The notes below the pieces were generated by a model. The model did no database searches. It was given only the letters and a program-made list of their open reading frames with translations, and was not told the origin of the DNA. 36,798 nucleotides of DNA. It comes from Candidatus Collinsella stercoripullorum. Lineage in GTDB: Bacteria; Actinomycetota; Coriobacteriia; Coriobacteriales; Coriobacteriaceae. The stretch lies in NCBI GenBank assembly GCA_019117005.1, contig DXAO01000010.1:1-36798 (forward strand), read 5' to 3'. Positions 1 to 10,086 of the stretch are shown one piece after another; positions within the stretch are counted from its first letter, which is position 1, and every line of letters begins with the position of its first letter. The position numbers and the translations under genes were made by a program.

Positions 1-26
1 AGCCTTGCGTTAGGATGTTGGGACAT

Positions 27-82
27 GGGAGGGCCCCCTTCGCTGCAAGCCTAGACAACTCACAGCATGCGGGAGCCCTCCC
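27..82. terminator. Imperfect hairpin at the left edge, possible terminator
   Basis: GGGAGGGC (27-34) pairs with GCCCTCCC (75-82), with a looser inner stem beneath, and is followed on the + strand by CTATTTGT. It could end a + strand gene lying left of the window or be a dispersed repeat. There is no gene of its own in 1-127. Confidence 0.4.
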
Positions 83-127
83 TATTTGTCATCCCCGGGG
101 CGTAAACAACGTCTTGGCACTGAACAG

Positions 128-261
128 CTAGCGGATGCCGGAAATCCCGATCTCGGCGCCAGGATGCGGCGCGCTAGCGGATGCCGGAGATCCCGATCTC
201 GGCGCCAGAGTGCGGCGCGCTAGCGGATGCCGGAGGCCTCGATGGCGGCGACGGCGGCGCG
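128..261. repeat. 46-bp tandem repeat copied from the end of the aminotransferase gene
   Basis: Two 46-bp copies (128-173 and 174-219, differing at only a few positions) sit directly against a third, 42-bp degenerate copy (220-261) that is the last 14 codons of the aminotransferase gene, including its TAG. Read on the - strand, every copy begins CGCGCCGC and ends CTCCGGCATCCGCTAG or a one-base variant. The simplest reading is that the 3' end of the gene was duplicated in tandem. Each downstream copy also carries a small GAGATC/GATCTC dyad (weakened in the outer copy) that might fold. Confidence 0.8.
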
Positions 262-1383
262 CAGCCCCTCGGGCGGGAGCACGAGCGCCATGCGCACGTA
301 GCCCTCCCCGTGCGGCCCGAAGCTCGCCCCGGGCGTCACGATCACGCCCGCGCGCTCCATGAGCTCCTCACAGAACGCCAGCGAGTCGGTCCGGCCGCCC
401 GGCAGCTTCGCCCACACGAACATCGAGCCGTGGGCGTTCGGGCGCTCCCAGCCGATGCCCTCCAGGCCGTCGCACAGCGCATCGCGGCGCTCCTGGTACC
501 TGAGCCGCTGCTCCTCCACCCGGTCCAGCGGGCCGGTCAGCGCGGCGATCGCGGCCTTCTGGATCGGGAAGAACATGCCGAAGTCGATCTGCCCGCGCAG
601 CTTGGCGAAGGCCGCCACGACGTCGGCGCGGCCTACCAGAAAGCCGATGCGGGCGCCCGTCACGTTGAAGGACTTCGACAGCGAGAAGAACTCGACGCCC
701 ACCTCGAGGGCGCCGGGATGCGCGAGGAAGCTGCCCCCGCGCGGGCCGTCGTAGACGATGTCCGAATAGGCGTTGTCGTGCACGATCAGCAGGTCGTGCT
801 CGCGCGCGAAGGCGATGATCTCCTCATAGAGCTCCGGCGTCCCCACGCTGCCGACGGGGTTCGCGGGCAGCGAGACGATCATGTACTTGGCCCGGTCCGC
901 CACATCCGGGTCGATGCCCGCGACGTAGGGCAGGAAGCCGTGCTCGGCGTTGAGCGGGTAGTAGGCGAGCTCGCCGTCGGCGATCTTCACGCCCGCCTCG
1001 AACACGGGGTAGCACGGGTCGGGCACGAGCACGGTATCACCCGGATCGAGCAGCGCGAGGCCCAGGTGCCCCACGCCCTCCTGCGTCCCGTTGCAGCTGG
1101 CGACCATGTCGGGGGTGATGCCCGCGACGCCGAAGCGGCTCTCGTAGTAGTCGCACACCGCCTGCTTGAGCTCGGGCAGGTCGCCCAGGCTGTACTTCCA
1201 CTGCACGGGGTCCGCCGCCGCCTCGCGCAGGGCGGCGACCACATGGTCGTACGGGGCGAAGTCGGGGGTGCCCACGGAGAGGTTGTAGATGGTGCGGCCT
1301 TCGGCCTCGAGCTTGAGCCTGCGCTGGTTGAGGGAGGCGAACACCTCGTCGCCGAACCGGTCGAGCCGCTGGGAGAACTGCAT
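220..1383 (-). CDS. Pyridoxal-phosphate aminotransferase, class I/II
   Basis: 387 residues. This is a fold-type I, PLP-dependent transaminase expected to move an amino group between an amino acid and a 2-oxo acid in the cytoplasm. Seen: YNLSVGTPDF near residue 33, NGTQEG at 98, PANPVG (N175), VHDNAYSDIVYDG (D203, Y206), the PLP-lysine motif SLSKSFNVTGARIGF (K237, R245) and a C-terminal YVRMALV supplying the carboxylate-binding arginine. The spread of motifs resembles the LL-diaminopimelate/alanine aminotransferase branch, but the substrate cannot be read from sequence. The ATG at 1383 is preceded by AAGGGGTG. It lies about 210 bp downstream of nadE on the same strand. Its last 14 codons are the template of the adjacent 46-bp repeat. 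Family confidence is high, substrate low. Confidence 0.9.
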   Translation of the reverse strand: MQFSQRLDRFGDEVFASLNQRRLKLEAEGRTIYNLSVGTPDFAPYDHVVAALREAAADPVQWKYSLGDLPELKQAVCDYYESRFGVAGITPDMVASCNGTQEGVGHLGLALLDPGDTVLVPDPCYPVFEAGVKIADGELAYYPLNAEHGFLPYVAGIDPDVADRAKYMIVSLPANPVGSVGTPELYEEIIAFAREHDLLIVHDNAYSDIVYDGPRGGSFLAHPGALEVGVEFFSLSKSFNVTGARIGFLVGRADVVAAFAKLRGQIDFGMFFPIQKAAIAALTGPLDRVEEQRLRYQERRDALCDGLEGIGWERPNAHGSMFVWAKLPGGRTDSLAFCEELMERAGVIVTPGASFGPHGEGYVRMALVLPPEGLRAAVAAIEASGIR

Positions 1384-1595
1384 GCGGGGACACCCCTTCT
1401 GCGCCCCGCGCGGGGCGCGATCGAGAATCATCGGATAGGACACCAGTGTAGCGCTGCGAGCGACCCCCTCGCTCGGGCATCTTCCGCAGGGCGCCGGGCA
1501 CCTGCCGCGGCCCGCCGTCGGAGGCGGCGGCATGCGGCGGGCGGCGCAGCCCGCGGCGGGGTCGCACCGGACGGCGAGGGACCGCGGGGCCGCTC

Positions 1596-3665
1596 TCAGC
1601 GCTCGGGCTCGAGCGCGTCCACCTCGTCGAGCCACAGGCGGGCGGAGGCGTCGCTCGGCATGCGCCAGTCCCCGCGCGGGGACAGCGTCACCGAGCCGAC
1701 CTTCGGCCCGTCCGGGAGGCAGCTGCGCTTGAACTGCTGGGCGAAGAACCGCCGGTAGAAGACGCGCAGCCAGCTCCACACCGTATGGGCGTCGTAGGAG
1801 CCCGCGAACGACCGGCACGCCATGCGGAAGATCTTGCCTGGCGCGAACCCGAAGCGCAGCAGGTGGTAGAGGAAGAAATCGTGCAGCTCGTAGGGCCCCA
1901 CGAGGTCCTCGGTGCGCTGGGCGATCTGCCCGTCGCCGGTGGGGGGCAGAAGCTCCGGGGAGACCGGGGTGTCCAGGATGTCGAGCAGCGTCCGCTCGAT
2001 CGCGCCGCCGTAGAGCCCCGCGGCGTAGCGCACCAGATGGCGCACGAGGGTCTTGGGGACGCTCGCGTTGACGGCGTACATGCTCATGTGGTCGCCGTTG
2101 TAGGTGGCCCACCCGAGCGCCAGCTCCGACAGGTCGCCGGTGCCGATGACCATGCCACCCGCCTGGTTGGCGAGGTCCATGAGGATCTGGGTGCGCTCGC
2201 GCGCCTGGCTGTTCTCGTAGGTGACGTCGGTCACCGCGGGGTCGTGGCCGATATCCTCGAAATGCTGGCGGACCGCCTCGTGGATCGAGACCTCGCGGAA
2301 GTCGGCGCCCAGGGCGGAGGCGAGCGTCTCCGCGTTGCCCCGGGTGCGGGCCGTGGTGCCGAACCCGGGCATGGACACCGCGTGGATGCCCGAGCGCGGG
2401 AGGCCGAGCGCGTCGAAGGCGCGCACCGTCACGAGCAGGGCGAGCGTGGAGTCCAGGCCGCCCGACAGGCCGATGACGGCATGCCGGCTCCCCGTGTGCG
2501 CGAGGCGCGTCTTGAGCCCCGCGGCCTGCAGGCCGAAGATCGTCTCGCAGCGCTCGGCCACCTCGCCCCGCTCGGCGGGGACGAAGGGCGTCCGCGGGAA
2601 GACGCGGTCGACCTCGAGCGCGGAGCGCATGAGGGGGGCGCCGGAGCCCTCCCGCTCGCCCGCGCCGCGGCCGTCCTCCCCCGCCGCCTCGCCGTCGCGG
2701 GCGGCCCCGGGCCGATACGAGAAGCCCACGCCGGCGGTCCCCCCGCTCGGGAAGGCGGGCCCGGCCCAGGTGGTGGAGCGGCGGCGCTCGGCGAGCAGGC
2801 GGTCGAGGTCCACGTCGGCCGTCGCCATCTCGCAGCTGAACAGGGGCGTGCGGGCCAGCAGCGACCCGTTCTCCGCGATCAGGTTCTCGCCGGCGAACAC
2901 GAGGTCGGTGGTCGACTCGCCCTCGCCCGCGTCCGCGTACGCGTAGGCGCAGTACAGCCGCGCCGATTGCTGGGACACGAGCTGACGGCGGTACTCGGCC
3001 TTGCCGATCACCTCGTCGGAGGCGGAGGGGTTCAGGATGACGGTCGCCCCCTGCTCGAGCGCCATGGCGACCGAGGGCGGCTGGGGGACCCACAGGTCCT
3101 CGCAGATCTCGACGCCGACCGCGACGGCGTCCATCCCGGGGTCGGTGCAGCGGAACACCAGGCCTGCGCCGAAGGGGACCGGCCCCTGCCCCGCGAAGGG
3201 AACGGCGCCCGACAGGTGCAGGGGCGCCGGGGCGAACCAGCGCCGCTCGTAGAACTCGCCGTAGTTCGGCAGATGGCGCTTCGCGGAGAGGCCGAGCAGC
3301 CGGCCCGCGCAGCACACCGCGGCGCAGTTGTAGACGGCCTCGCCGTGCGCCACGGGCAGCCCGACGGTGAACAGGACGGGCAGCTCCGCGGTCTCGGCGA
3401 GCAGGCGCGCGAGCGCGTCCTCGCAAGCGCGCAGCAGCGCGCGGTCCAGGAAGAGGTCCGCGCAGGTGTAGCCGGTGAGGCACAGCTCGGGCAGCGCGAG
3501 CGCGCCGACGCCCGCGGCGGCGGCGGAGCGCACGCAGGCGAGGATCGACGCCGCGTTGCCCTCGACGTCGGCCACGCGGATCTTCGGCGTGGCCGCCGCG
3601 ATCCGGAAGAACCCGTCGCCGGCGCCCGCGCCCGCTCCCAAACCGGTGAAGAACAGCTCGTCCAT
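1596..3665 (-). CDS. nadE: Glutamine-dependent NAD(+) synthetase
   Basis: 689 residues, the length of the two-domain actinobacterial type. It makes NAD from deamido-NAD, ATP and ammonia taken from glutamine, the last step of NAD synthesis. The N-terminal nitrilase-type glutaminase domain (about 20-300) shows the catalytic triad E60 (LPELCLTGY), K129 (AKRHLPNYGEFYE) and C188 (VGVEICEDLW). The synthetase domain carries the P-loop SGGLDS at 401-406, followed by GTGDLSE and NGDHMSMYAVN. A charged Gly/Glu/Arg-rich insert at about 319-342 links the halves and looks like a local expansion. The ATG at 3665 follows AAGGAG with 6-nt spacing; the frame stays open further upstream but without a better ribosome site. 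Confidence 0.96.
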   Translation of the reverse strand: MDELFFTGLGAGAGAGDGFFRIAAATPKIRVADVEGNAASILACVRSAAAAGVGALALPELCLTGYTCADLFLDRALLRACEDALARLLAETAELPVLFTVGLPVAHGEAVYNCAAVCCAGRLLGLSAKRHLPNYGEFYERRWFAPAPLHLSGAVPFAGQGPVPFGAGLVFRCTDPGMDAVAVGVEICEDLWVPQPPSVAMALEQGATVILNPSASDEVIGKAEYRRQLVSQQSARLYCAYAYADAGEGESTTDLVFAGENLIAENGSLLARTPLFSCEMATADVDLDRLLAERRRSTTWAGPAFPSGGTAGVGFSYRPGAARDGEAAGEDGRGAGEREGSGAPLMRSALEVDRVFPRTPFVPAERGEVAERCETIFGLQAAGLKTRLAHTGSRHAVIGLSGGLDSTLALLVTVRAFDALGLPRSGIHAVSMPGFGTTARTRGNAETLASALGADFREVSIHEAVRQHFEDIGHDPAVTDVTYENSQARERTQILMDLANQAGGMVIGTGDLSELALGWATYNGDHMSMYAVNASVPKTLVRHLVRYAAGLYGGAIERTLLDILDTPVSPELLPPTGDGQIAQRTEDLVGPYELHDFFLYHLLRFGFAPGKIFRMACRSFAGSYDAHTVWSWLRVFYRRFFAQQFKRSCLPDGPKVGSVTLSPRGDWRMPSDASARLWLDEVDALEPER

Positions 3666-4013
3666 GTGGTGCTCCTTATCCGCACGTTTGCTCGACGCTA
3701 TTGTAGCGGCTCGCGCCGCGGCAGAGGGCGGCAGGGGGACGGGGACGGGCGAGGCCGCACGACGATGCAGGCGGGGGCGACCGGGGCGACGCCGGCGCGG
3801 TCCGGCCCGAAGGCGCGGGCCCCGTGCGCCCCGGCGGGCGACGCGGGGCGCGCGGTGCGCATCGGGGCGCGCCTGCCGCCGCCGTCGCGCATGGAACCCG
3901 GTACCCCCAGATGCGCGCATGTTCTGTAGAGCGCCCGCCTGGGCCTATAATGAGAGCGCCTGCGGGGGTCCCCGCGGCGTTCTCATGGCATCGAGAGGAA
4001 GGCGGCAGGGACC
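3666..4013. promoter_or_regulatory. Divergent promoter region between nadE and the glycosyltransferase
   Basis: 348 bp without a gene. For nadE, TACAAT lies on the - strand at about 3701-3706, without a clear -35. For the + strand gene, a perfect TATAAT stands at 3946-3951, about 60 bp before the start, with only a poor -35 (near 3922). The stretch between is GC-rich with no convincing open frame or fold. Confidence 0.5.
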
Positions 4014-5096
4014 GTGAGCGAGACCCGCACCGCAACGGCGGAACCCGATACCACCACCCGCGGCGCGGCCGGCGGGGGGCGCATCCCCCGGCTCGCCCTC
4101 GTCGTCGTCACCTTCAAGCGCCAGGAGCTCCTCTCCACGCTGTTCGACTCCTTCCTGGAGCTCACGCAGGCGCCCTGGCGCATCGTCATCGTCGACAACG
4201 AGGGCTCCGAGCGCACGCGCGACATGGTCGCCGAGCTCGGCCGCCGCACGGATGAGCTGTGGGGCGTCGAGAGCGGCGAGCCCGACGCGGAGGGCGGCGT
4301 CTCCCGCGTCGTCTACGCGCCGCAGGCCGACAACCTCGGCGGCGCCGGCGGCTTCTCGGCCGGCGTCAAGCGCGCCTGGGAGCTCGGGGCGGAGTGGTTC
4401 TGGGTCATGGACGACGACGTCCGCGTGCTGCCCGAGGCCCTCGACCGCCTCGCGCCCTGGACGGCCACGCACCGCGTGATCCAGGGTTCGCGCCTGGACT
4501 ACGACGGGGGCCCGTTCTACTGGCAGTACCACTTCATCGTGTCGCTCGGCATCCCCAACCCCATCGCGCCGGCGGCCTTCGGCCCCGAGGGCTACCGCGT
4601 CATGAACACGCTGTGCTTCGAGGGGGGCCTGTTCCACCGCTCGATCGTCGACGAGGTGGGCCTGCCCGACCCGCGCTTCTTCATCTACTGGGACGACACG
4701 GTCTACGGCTACCTCGCCTCCAAGGCCACCGAGGCCATCGTGGTGTCCGACCTCATCCTGCAGCGCACGCGCGATATCGCCAACTGGGACATCGCCGGCA
4801 TGCGCCAGCTCAACGGGACCTCGGACATGAACCGCTACCACATCATGCGCAACCGCGGGTACATGATGCAGTACTTCCGCGCCAACGGGGACTACCGGCG
4901 CCTCGTGTTCGGCCTGGGCACCGCGGCGACCTTCGCCAAGGAGGTCATCCGCCTGATCATGGTCAACCGGGACTCCTTCAAGACCGGCATCCCCGCGCTG
5001 TTCCGCGGCATGCGCGACGCCCGCCGCATCTACCGCGACCGCACCTGGAAGCCCATGCCGCCGATGGGCGGCGCGGACGCCGGCAGGCGCGATTAG
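4014..5096 (+). CDS. Family 2 glycosyltransferase, GlfT2-like
   Basis: 360 residues. A GT-A fold transferase that should add a sugar from a nucleotide donor to a cell-envelope glycan. Seen: LALVVVTFKRQELL at 28-40 (start of the nucleotide-binding fold), IVIVDNEGSE at 57, NLGGAGGFSAGVKRA at 107-121, the metal-binding acidic run WVMDDDVRV (D133-135), and FFIYWDDTVYGY (W226-D228), the tryptophan-aspartate-aspartate signature of galactofuranosyltransferase GlfT2 relatives. Start is GTG at 4014 after GGAAGGCGG/GGCAGGG; the ATG at 3985 is out of frame. No polysaccharide gene is adjacent, so acceptor and sugar are unknown. Galactofuranosyl transfer is an inference from the WDD motif. Confidence 0.88.
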   Translation: MSETRTATAEPDTTTRGAAGGGRIPRLALVVVTFKRQELLSTLFDSFLELTQAPWRIVIVDNEGSERTRDMVAELGRRTDELWGVESGEPDAEGGVSRVVYAPQADNLGGAGGFSAGVKRAWELGAEWFWVMDDDVRVLPEALDRLAPWTATHRVIQGSRLDYDGGPFYWQYHFIVSLGIPNPIAPAAFGPEGYRVMNTLCFEGGLFHRSIVDEVGLPDPRFFIYWDDTVYGYLASKATEAIVVSDLILQRTRDIANWDIAGMRQLNGTSDMNRYHIMRNRGYMMQYFRANGDYRRLVFGLGTAATFAKEVIRLIMVNRDSFKTGIPALFRGMRDARRIYRDRTWKPMPPMGGADAGRRD

Positions 5097-5361
5097 GGAC
5101 GCACCCGGCTCGGGCGGCTCGGTCGCCGACGGAGTCCGGCGCGGCAGGAAGCGCCCCGGGGGCGCGTGCGCGGCCGGGGCTTCTCCACAAGACCTCCCCG
5201 TGTGTCACCTCTTTTTGTTGATGCGCGATGAGGGGTTCGAAACCGCCGTCGAGGGTACACAATCTACGATGCGAACGAACCGATCCGCGACCGGACGCCC
5301 TCTCGGGGACGCCCGGTCGCTCATGTATGCGCAACCCCGGCCATGAGTGGGAGGACCGAAC

Positions 5362-6342
5362 ATGGCAGCCTATACCGATGACTACACCGACCGCAGACGC
5401 ACCCGCATCTACCAGCGACCGACCGACCGCACCCAGGCGGGCAAGGACGACCTCATAGGCCAGACCCAGGCCATCGCCGTGAAGCCGCGCCTGTTCGACG
5501 GCATCTCCATCGCGCAGGTCGTCGCCGGCGCCGCGGCCGCCGCGACCTCCGTGGCGCTGTCGAGCTACATCGGCGTCGCGGGCTCGATCATCGGCGCCGC
5601 CGTGAGCTCGGTGGTCACGGTCATCTCCTCGCAGCTCTACCGGCGCTTCCTGGACGCGAGCGCCCGCAAGATCAAGGACGCGGGCGAGCAGGTCGTCTCC
5701 AAGGCCTCCCGCTCCGACGGCGAGGCCGTGGCGGAGGGCTCACCGCTGCCCGAGGGGGTGCGCGGGGCGCGGATCGCCCCCTCCAAGCTGCGGGCCCGCG
5801 CCGCGGCGCAGCGCGCGGCGACCCAGCGCAAGGTGGTGGCCTTCTCCGCCGTCGCAGCCGTCGCGGCCGTCGCCCTCTGCGCGGCGGCGATCTGGCTCGG
5901 CACATCCGGCCAGGGCATCGGCGAGCAGACCTCGGTGCTGAGCGTCGCCGCCCCCTCCTCCAACGAGGCGGACGTCGATTCGACCGCAACCGGCGCCACG
6001 GGCGCCGACGCCGGGACCGACCAGGGCGCCGGGACCGCGGCGCAGGGCGCCGCCGGCGACACGGCAAGCGGGACGGGCGCCGGGAACGCGACCCCGGGCG
6101 CCGGGACCGGCGCACAGGACCAGACGGGCGCCGACGGCGAGACCTCGTCGGGGACGGGATCGGACGCCGGCGCGGACGCGGGCACCGGCTCCGCATCCGA
6201 CGGCTCCGGGGACGCGGGCACCGGAGGCTCCGGCACCGGTGACGCCGGCCAGTCCGCCGGCGGCGACACCTCGACCGGGAACGGGGCCTCGTCGGGCGAG
6301 GACGCCTCGACGTCGTCCACCGGCGCGGGCACGGGGCGCTAG
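5362..6342 (+). CDS. Membrane protein with glycine-zipper segment and long Gly/Thr/Asp/Ser tail
   Basis: 326 residues, no recognised family. Residues 1-45 are charged and hydrophilic. Residues 48-92 form a long Ala/Gly/Ser/Val segment with GAAAAATS and GVAGSIIGAAVSS spacing typical of glycine zippers, followed by basic YRRFLDASARKIK. A second clear transmembrane helix is at 158-178 after an Arg/Lys-rich stretch (LRARAAAQRAATQRK). From about 205 to the end the chain is a low-complexity Gly/Thr/Asp/Ser/Ala region with repeated GTGAG/GAGTGA-like units, probably exposed outside the membrane. ATG 5362 follows GGGAGG at 8 nt; an upstream in-frame start at 5347 has no ribosome site. The tail may act as a spacer or stalk; this is inference. 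Confidence 0.8.
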   Translation: MAAYTDDYTDRRRTRIYQRPTDRTQAGKDDLIGQTQAIAVKPRLFDGISIAQVVAGAAAAATSVALSSYIGVAGSIIGAAVSSVVTVISSQLYRRFLDASARKIKDAGEQVVSKASRSDGEAVAEGSPLPEGVRGARIAPSKLRARAAAQRAATQRKVVAFSAVAAVAAVALCAAAIWLGTSGQGIGEQTSVLSVAAPSSNEADVDSTATGATGADAGTDQGAGTAAQGAAGDTASGTGAGNATPGAGTGAQDQTGADGETSSGTGSDAGADAGTGSASDGSGDAGTGGSGTGDAGQSAGGDTSTGNGASSGEDASTSSTGAGTGR

Positions 6343-6470
6343 CCAGGAGCCGCCGCGCCGCTCAGCCCGTGCACGCGGCCCCGGGCACCCCGGTCCGAGT
6401 CCCGCCCCCGCCCGCAACCCCGTCGAGCGGGCCGGTCAGATCGCGGCCCGCGCATCCGGGCGCTCCACCC

Positions 6471-6511
6471 CGCGCCGCGCCCCGTCCCCTGAGGGGGTGG
6501 GACGCGGCGCG
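6471..6511. other. Long GC-rich hairpin before the 518-residue protein gene
   Basis: CGCGCCGCGCCCCGTCCCC (6471-6489) pairs with 6493-6511 over 19 positions with one mismatch and two G-T wobbles, leaving a 3-nt TGA loop. No T run follows on either strand. It may end transcripts of the upstream membrane protein gene. A possible -10 (TAAGAT, 6516-6521) begins right after it. Confidence 0.55.
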
Positions 6512-6550
6512 ATGGTAAGATGGCATGAAACGCAGTCAAGAAGGAGCACC

Positions 6551-8107
6551 ATGGATACCCGCGCACAGAAGCCGACCCTCTCCGTCGGCAACCAGATCTA
6601 CCTCTATCGCCTGCTCTCCGAGTCGATCGGATGCGGCAGGCAGACCATCATGGGCAAGGTCGAGGAGGCGCTCGCCGCCGACCGCATGGGCGCCGAGGAC
6701 CTCGGGTTCGAGAGCACGCGCGCACTGCTCGAGGCGCTCGACGCCTTCGTCACGCTCACGGTGTTCAAGGGGGGACGCATCTACGCCACGGTGACCGCGC
6801 AGCCCGCCTGGGACGAGGCGCTCGCGGCACCGGAGAAGCAGGCCGCCCCCGCCGGCAAGTCGTGGAAGCGCAAGAAGGCCGACAAATCGCTCAAGCCCGT
6901 CCGGCCGCGCCGCGTCAAGCGTGCCGTCGAGGCGGCACCCGAGGCCGAGGCCCCGGCCCCCGATCGCGACGGGGCCGCCGGGGACGCAGACGCCGGGGCT
7001 GCCGTGAAGGACGCACCGGGCGGCGCGGCAGGCGGCTCCCCCGCCCCGACGGATGCCGCCCCGGCTGGAGCCGCTCCGGGAGCGGAAGGCCCGTCGCAGC
7101 CCCGCGCCGCAGAAACCGCGGCCTCCCCGTCCGAACCCGCCGGAGAGAGGGGGCAGGCGCGCGACGAGGCGACCGGCGGCGCTGAGCCCGCCGCCCGGCA
7201 GGCGGCCTCCCCCAAGACGGCATCCCCCGAGGCGGCCTCGCCCGTCAGCGACAAGGATACCGCGCAGGCAGACGGAGCCGGATCCGCGCCGGACGGAGAA
7301 GCCCTCTCCCCGCAGGACGCCGCCTCCCCCGCCGAGCCCGCCCGCGAGCCCGCCGCCCAGCCGGCGATCAGCCTGACGGTGGTCTACGACCCCGAGAACG
7401 CGAACGCCGGCGTCACCACGCTGGAGTCCACCCCGGACGCCGACGGCCGCGCCGCCGTCTCCGAGGCCGCCTTGCCCGATACAGACACGACCGAAGCCGC
7501 CTCGCCTGAGGCCGCTTCGCCCGATGCCGACGCGACCGACGTAGCCTCGCCCGAAGCCGGCACGTCCGAAGCCGGCACGCCCGAGGCCGGCTCCCCCGCC
7601 CGCACGGAGGCGTCCCCGTCCCCCGCAGGCGCGGACGGTGCGAAGCCGCGCGCGCCGAGACCCTCGCGCGCGGCGCGGAACCGGGCGGATCGCACGGGCG
7701 CCCGTACGGGGCGGAGCGCCGCAGACGACGCCGACTCCCGCATCCGCGGGGGTCGGGGCGCCGGCACCGCGCCCGTGCCGTCCGAGCCCCGCCCGCTCCC
7801 CGAGGGGTACCCCGCGGACCTCACCCGCGACGTCTACTGCCCCGGGCCCGTTCTGCACGAGCTCGCGCTCCTGCTGCCCCTGGGGGCCGACGCCCTGGGC
7901 ATCCTGGATGCGTACTACCGCATCGCCCAGCTGCTCGGAACCCTGGAGGCTGGCCGCAACCGCGCCTCCTTCCCCCTGGGCTACCTGCGCGACGGCGAGC
8001 GCCTGACCGCGACCGTCCGCCTGCGCCGCAAGCGCGGCGACGCGGGCGCAGCCTGGGTCGTCGACGCCGTGGAGGCCCCGACGGACAGCACCGCGGACGG
8101 ACGGTAG
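6551..8107 (+). CDS. Protein with conserved N- and C-terminal domains joined by a low-complexity linker
   Basis: 518 residues, function unknown. Residues 8-85 look folded: helical IYLYRLLSESIGCGRQTIMG, then DRMGAEDLGFESTRALLEAL, then a beta-like VTLTVFKGGRIYATV. The order and the phrase LGF-ST-LLEAL-V resemble a LOTUS/OST-HTH winged helix, an RNA-binding fold; this is a pattern resemblance only. Residues about 86-420 are Ala/Pro/Glu/Ser-rich, beginning with a Lys/Arg-rich stretch (SWKRKKADKSLKPVRPRRVK) and containing many copies of EAASP/EAGTP. The last ~99 residues (from YPADLTRDVYCPGPVLHEL) are again ordered, with helices and a basic RLRRKRGD strand. ATG 6551 follows AAGGAG. No neighbour explains its role. 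Confidence 0.82.
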   Translation: MDTRAQKPTLSVGNQIYLYRLLSESIGCGRQTIMGKVEEALAADRMGAEDLGFESTRALLEALDAFVTLTVFKGGRIYATVTAQPAWDEALAAPEKQAAPAGKSWKRKKADKSLKPVRPRRVKRAVEAAPEAEAPAPDRDGAAGDADAGAAVKDAPGGAAGGSPAPTDAAPAGAAPGAEGPSQPRAAETAASPSEPAGERGQARDEATGGAEPAARQAASPKTASPEAASPVSDKDTAQADGAGSAPDGEALSPQDAASPAEPAREPAAQPAISLTVVYDPENANAGVTTLESTPDADGRAAVSEAALPDTDTTEAASPEAASPDADATDVASPEAGTSEAGTPEAGSPARTEASPSPAGADGAKPRAPRPSRAARNRADRTGARTGRSAADDADSRIRGGRGAGTAPVPSEPRPLPEGYPADLTRDVYCPGPVLHELALLLPLGADALGILDAYYRIAQLLGTLEAGRNRASFPLGYLRDGERLTATVRLRRKRGDAGAAWVVDAVEAPTDSTADGR

Positions 8108-8171
8108 CGCGGACCCCGGCACCGGGGCGCCGCCTCGGCCGTCGCCCCGCCCGCCCCCATGTCAACGAGAA

Positions 8172-8211
8172 CCGGCCCCGGAACCCCGATCGCTCGGGGC
8201 GCCGGGGCCGG
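8172..8211. terminator. Bidirectional terminator-like hairpin between convergent genes
   Basis: Outer stem CCGGCCCCGG (8172-8181) with CCGGGGCCGG (8202-8211); inner stem CCCCGA (8184-8189) with TCGGGG (8194-8199); loop TCGC. It lies between the convergent ends of the 518-residue protein gene and ettA. No T run on either side. Confidence 0.65.
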
Positions 8212-8280
8212 CTGCCGTATGCGGGAGGCCGCGGGACCGGACCGGCGCGCAGGACGGCGCACCGGTCCGTCGCGGCGCCG

Positions 8281-9960
<1,680 letters not shown>

Positions 9961-10086
9961 GATGCTCCTATCATGCAGGTTGATGCTTGCGGTACCGTAC
10001 ACGCCCCATTCTCGCATGGGCGGCGCGCGGATGCGGCGGGCGCGCACCGAATCCACGGGATGCGCCGCGGAAGCGGACGGCAGGCT

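Noticed and set aside
1785..3929. Long + strand open frame opposite nadE
   Set aside because: It mirrors nadE codons, contains no recognisable motif, and nadE has catalytic residues and a good start.
5234..5247. GGGGTTCGAAACC, reminiscent of a tRNA T-arm
   Set aside because: No acceptor, D or anticodon stem can be drawn around it.
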